Below are positions 60,444 to 64,000 of a DNA stretch of 64,000 nt, in pieces. Each line of letters opens with the position of its first letter. Within the stretch, counting starts at the first letter, position 1. The position numbers were made by a program, and so were the translations under genes. The stretch lies in contig OX638132.1 of assembly GCA_951804985.1 (NCBI GenBank), forward strand, positions 20,441,529 through 20,505,528, written 5' to 3'. The DNA is from Dryomyza anilis. Its lineage: Eukaryota > Arthropoda > Insecta > Diptera > Dryomyzidae. Below the pieces are notes generated by a model. It was given only the letters and a program-made list of their open reading frames with translations. It ran no database searches and had not been told where the DNA came from.

Positions 60444-61420
60444 CACAGAAAAAAATGTACATCATATTAATGAATTCCGTTCTTCAAACCATGATTCATT
60501 GTATTGAAGAACCATTCATAATATTAATAACTAACGCCATCAATGTTATGAATGCTATCATAAATATGATGAACGCTTGGTAACTGTCGAAAAAGTGTTC
60601 TTCAATATGATGAACTATATGTGAAGAATACGTTTCATCATATTAATGAACCAAAATATTAAATAAAACATATATGTTCTTCATATAGAAGAACGCTGTT
60701 CATTAAACCAAATGTCTATCAAAATCTTTTTTTTTCATTCATTTCTTGCCGTACTTCACAGTTCTCAAGTAGTTCATTTATGTTATTTCTTATATAATGT
60801 TTGCTCGACATGCATAAATTAGTAAAATGTTTTATAATATATTTATTATAATTACAACTTTTTATTAATAAAAATATAAAATTATATATTTATAAAATAT
60901 ATATTTTTGAAAAAAAAAAATGTTCGAAAAATATATTTTTTTTTTGAATTTTTTTTTCGAAGAAATTATTTTTTTTTTAGAATTTTTTTTTTTTGAAAAA
61001 TATTATTTTCGAACAAATTTTTTTTTCGGAATTTTTTTTTTTTAAATTTTTTTTTTCGAAAATTTATTTTTTCTATATTTTTTTTTGTCCGCAATTTTTT
61101 TTTCTGATAATTTGTTTACTGTTATTTTTAATTTTTACAATACTGTTTTTCGAATTATTTTAAAATTTTTTTTTGAAAAAATGTTATGAACAAATTCATC
61201 AATATGACAATTTAAATTCATTGTATTGACTATTTTGTTCATAAATATAATGAATGCATTCGTTAATATGTCATTTAATGAACGGTATATTGATACTACC
61301 GTTACTAAATGACGAATTAAATGATGAATCTGGTAGTTGGTGAAAAAATTCATATTATTTATGAATAAATTCATCATATTGAAGAATAAATTCATCATAT
61401 TGAAGAATTTTTATTCTGTG
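60444..61420 (+). mobile_element. TIR element family D, best-preserved copy (977 bp)
   Basis: CACAGAAAAAAATGTACATC starts it after TA at 60442-60443. TTTTTATTCTGTG ends it before TA at 61421-61422. ATTCATCATATTGAAGAATAAA is a short repeat near the right end. The central third is T-runs with TTCGAA. It serves as the reference for the broken copies. Confidence 0.88.
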
Positions 61421-61800
61421 TATACCGGATGGTCTATTGGAGTGTATCCGAAACATCTAATAACAATTTTCAAAATTTACTTAAAAAAAGTTAATACAAA
61501 AGTTTTTTTAATTATAATTTCTACAATTATACAATCCACGGCAAAAAGATTACATTTATTATAATTTATAATATTGACATTTTTTGGATTGCTCTGAAAT
61601 ACTTATAATATCAAATAACGATCGATTTTGATCCCTCATTACAACAATCTCACTTTGAGCCCCTTTAAATATTTTTACAGAAAAACTTTTTTTTGTCAAT
61701 AGCTTTTGTGTGGATACTTTTCAAAAAAAAAAATATTTTTTTCACAACGATTTTTGAAGCATTTAAAATATTTCCATATTTTCGGGCTGCAACATTTTCG
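61421..61800. other. AT-rich non-coding DNA upstream of the gene
   Basis: No TATA box or initiator can be named with confidence. The CTTTT/AAAAA runs at 61680-61740 carry no repeat signature. Confidence 0.35.
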
Positions 61801-61876
61801 AATTTCCCAGCAACAATAGCAGTGGTAGCAGCAGCAGCAAAAAAAAACAGCAACAACATAGCAGAGTCTTAACACA
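61801..61876 (+). promoter_or_regulatory. 5' untranslated leader of the coiled-coil gene
   Basis: CAG/CAA-rich sequence (GCAGTGGTAGCAGCAGCAGC) is typical of fly leaders. An acceptor-like AATTTCCCAG ends at 61810, so an upstream non-coding exon is possible. An in-frame TAG at 61859-61861 bars any extension of the protein upstream of the ATG at 61877. Confidence 0.5.
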
Positions 61877-62449
61877 ATGGTACGACAAAGACCACGCAAA
61901 TCCGTCGAGGAACTCTATGCCACAAAATTCGAAACGATTCCACCCAAATCCACAGTAAACTCCATCCATCAGAACAATACCAATAAAAATGGCCGCAACG
62001 ATCGAGATTTGACCAACTATATTATAACATCCAATACGCCCTACAGCACCACGACAAATGGTGGCGTAGTAGTTACCAATGGCGTGACAAATTTGGCGAC
62101 TAGTCGTCGCAAGACAGCACGACAGTCGCCACCGATTAAACAGGAGAAGTACTATTCAAAAGAGGAGAAGGTGCTGAATCTGGACGACATCAAGAAGGAC
62201 ACGAACATGAAGGCGAAGACGTCGCGCAACGAGAAAAGTGCATACTCGAACCTAAACAGCAACATCTACGATAACAAGAGCTTCGTCAACTTCACGGAGA
62301 ACATACAAAAAGAAACGATCGCGCCACAGCATCAACATCAGCACCAGCACCAAAACCATCGTCATGCGAATCGAGTTGACGACGACAAGGACGACGACAC
62401 CGAGGAGTTCTTTGAGTTAATACGTCAGACGGTGGAAAATGCAATCGGG
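61877..62449 (+). CDS. Unidentified coiled-coil protein gene, exon 1 (residues 1-191)
   Basis: Function unknown; I do not recognise the family. The start ATG sits in a favourable context (ACACAATGG) after an in-frame stop at 61859. The exon encodes a basic N-terminus (MVRQRPRKSVEELYATKF), a Asn/Thr-rich stretch (about 28-75), a PPIKQE segment at 85-90 whose IKQE fits the SUMO consensus, a His-Gln run (151-163) and an acidic cluster (168-177). It closes with FFELIRQTVENAIG. The donor is GGG|GTATGT at 62449/62450, phase 0. Codons are far more GC-rich than the flanking DNA, as expected of real coding sequence. Mostly disordered by composition; a nuclear or cytoskeletal role is only a guess. If intron 1 is retained, the frame reads 26 more residues to a stop at 62528-62530. 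Confidence 0.88.
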
Positions 62450-62508
62450 GTATGTTGTTGTCTCTGTCGAAAGAAATTATATGTTTATCGAGCTTTCTTT
62501 TTTTGCAG
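62450..62508 (+). other. Intron 1 (59 nt)
   Basis: GTATGT donor and CTTTCTTTTTTTGCAG acceptor. The length is typical of short dipteran introns. It splits between codons. Confidence 0.88.
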
Positions 62509-62632
62509 AAGTCCGTTTCGGATCTTTTGAATCGCAACTTCCGTGAGCTTTCGTCCAAGATAGATCGTTTTTCGTCTGAGTTAAAGGCCACCAACACATT
62601 GCTAAACAAAATGCAAACTGAGCTGAATAATA
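62509..62632 (+). CDS. Coiled-coil protein gene, exon 2 (residues 192-232)
   Basis: It continues in phase 0 with KSVSDLLNRNFRELSSKIDR and then FSSELKATNTLLNKMQTELN N. Spaced Leu/Ile/Phe residues and charged flanks give a clear amphipathic, coiled-coil pattern, which suggests dimerisation or assembly. The chosen donor is AATA|GTGAGT at 62632/62633, phase 1. The last base A joins AG of exon 3 to make a Lys codon. If that donor is skipped, the frame reads 13 further residues and stops at about 62673. I prefer the spliced form because the acceptor at 63972 restores an open frame. Confidence 0.85.
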
Positions 62633-63972
62633 GTGAGTTGAGCAATCGTTTATCAAATCTACATAAAAATGGTTAATTCTATCGGAAATATCGTCACTAT
62701 CATGCCTAAGGGGTGAATGTGCAATTTTTGACATTTGCTTTTTTTTCGCGTGTCATTTTGTTGGGTATTTCTAGCCATAAAAGACAAAAACAAAAGGGCG
62801 AATTTGAAAATCTTGTTATACCAAAAGGGCGAATCTTTACGTTTTTTCGCCATAACTTTTTATTGGTAAAAGATAAAATAATAGTGTAGAGTCATTTATT
62901 GTTTGTTTTCAAAGCACCTGACGATTTGCATCATTAAATTTTGGCAAACATTAATTTGTCATTTGTTACATATATGCAGGAATTTTTTTTTGGCAAAATA
63001 TTTTTAATTAGTGATGCAGATCGATAGGTGCTTTAAAAGCAAACAATTAATGCCTTTACATTACGATTTTATCTTGTACCATTAAAGAGTTATAGCAAAC
63101 AAATGAAAAGATTCGCCCTTTTGGCATGACAAAATTTTCAATTTCATCTTTTTTTGCTATAATTTTTTCTTGGTGAATTGGTTTTTAAAGCACCTATCGA
63201 TTGGCATTATTATTTAAAAATATTTTGTCAAACATTTTTTCCTGCAAATAACAAATAGCAAATTAATGTTTGGCAAAATATTTTTAAATAATGATGCCAA
63301 TAGATAGGTGCTTTTAAAGCAAACAATTAATGCCTTTACATTACGATTTCATCATGGGCTAATAAAAAGTTATAGCATAAAAAACAAAAATATTTGCGTT
63401 TTGATCAGGATATAGCCTCACAAAATCCGCATTTATAATTCAGTAGGTTGTCCAAATCTAAAGATATTTTATATACATTATAATAATTGACAAATAAACC
63501 AAAATAACAGAAAAAATTGAAAAAAAAATAAATTTTGCTAATTTTTAAAGCGCTTCTAACATTAAAATTTGATTTCGCAACATTTTTAAAAATGTACATT
63601 CACCCCTTTGGCATGACAGTGGCGATATATAATCGCAAGAATTTTTTCTTCTGAACAACATTTTTTTGAAGGGATATAACTTGTATTTCATTGCAGTTAT
63701 CTCGTTCGACTATTAAATCCAATCTCATGAATATTACGAATCGAAATTCTCTAAATTGTCGAGAAAAGAATGGGATTCGCACTTTTAGTATAAATTTCAT
63801 TTAGAAATGTAACCTGATGTCAGCACATTTAGTATTACTCATATTTATTTAAATTCCAAAACATAAACACAATTCTTGAATTTAATCTTTAATGAATACT
63901 GGTTTAAAAGTCCATGACTTTATATGTCGATCTCAATATGACCAACTAACGCATTTAATTCGTTATTTCCAG
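62633..63972 (+). other. Intron 2 (1,340 nt) containing a transposon
   Basis: GTGAGT donor and TTATTTCCAG acceptor. Seventy percent of it is the family A element at 62688-63628. Confidence 0.75.
62688..63628 (-). mobile_element. Non-autonomous TIR element, family A, copy 2 (intronic)
   Basis: The ends are ATATCGTCACTATCATGCC on the left and GGCATGACAGTGGCGATAT on the right, followed inward by AAGGGGTGAATG and its complement. Two hairpins centred near 62960 and 63255 are bounded by GCACCT/AGGTGC words. Its orientation is opposite to the copy at 936-1965. AAAGGGCGAA motifs recur inside near 62795, 62825 and 63115. Confidence 0.8.
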
Positions 63973-64000
63973 AGGTCGTACACTACGGTGAGGAGAACTC
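63973..64000 (+). CDS. Coiled-coil protein gene, exon 3 (start only; continues past window)
   Basis: After TTATTTCCAG the sequence joins exon 2 in phase 1 to read K-V-V-H-Y-G-E-E-N. The alternative acceptor two bases on gives a stop within six codons, which argues for 63973. The coding region is cut by the window edge, so total protein length is unknown. Confidence 0.78.

Overview
The window looks like the genome of a higher (brachyceran, probably muscoid) fly. It is very AT-rich. It carries DINE-1/mini-me-type Helentron pieces with the GTCT/GTCC microsatellite described in Diptera. The one convincing gene has CAG/CAA-rich DNA at its start and a 59-nt first intron. The species cannot be named from the sequence.

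Almost all of the window is non-coding and is built from transposon remnants. From 1 to 12.5 kb lie short TIR elements, many inside one another, and the first complete tRNA-derived SINE. From 12.5 to 16.8 kb is a 4.3-kb pentamer satellite with concentric zones (CAATA, GAATA, a perfect 3.46-kb TAATA core, GAATA, CAATA-like). From 17 to 29 kb there are more TIR elements, a fold-back element, two SINE copies and Helentron fragments. A 39-bp minisatellite occupies 30.9-32.6 kb; its unit is a multiple of three, so it makes a long but probably meaningless ORF. From 34.4 to 36.0 kb is a GC-richer stretch largely free of recognised repeats that resembles the promoter or 5' leader of a minus-strand gene. 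From 36 to 46 kb are self-nested elements, a reverse-oriented Helentron and a reverse SINE. From 46.4 to 47.6 kb a Helitron-like start runs into 1 kb of CAAAA-type repeat. From 48.9 to 50.6 kb are two adjacent small inverted-repeat elements followed by a 1.1-kb palindrome. From 51.2 to 54.3 kb is a large inverted duplication in which one arm is the cargo of a TIR element. From 55 to 61.4 kb are further nested elements.

The only gene with solid support starts at 61877 on the plus strand and runs off the window. Exon 1 is 61877-62449, exon 2 is 62509-62632 and exon 3 begins at 63973. The three pieces join in phase and encode a low-complexity N-terminus followed by a coiled coil. I do not recognise the protein. 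Its second intron holds a 0.94-kb TIR element whose relative lies in the opposite orientation at 0.94-1.97 kb.

I found no operon-like or defence-like system. The most interesting items are the cargo-carrying element at 53.2-54.3 kb, a group of apparently unrelated miniature elements that share TA duplications and CAC...GTG ends, the zoned pentamer array, and a SINE flanked by an unusually long direct repeat.
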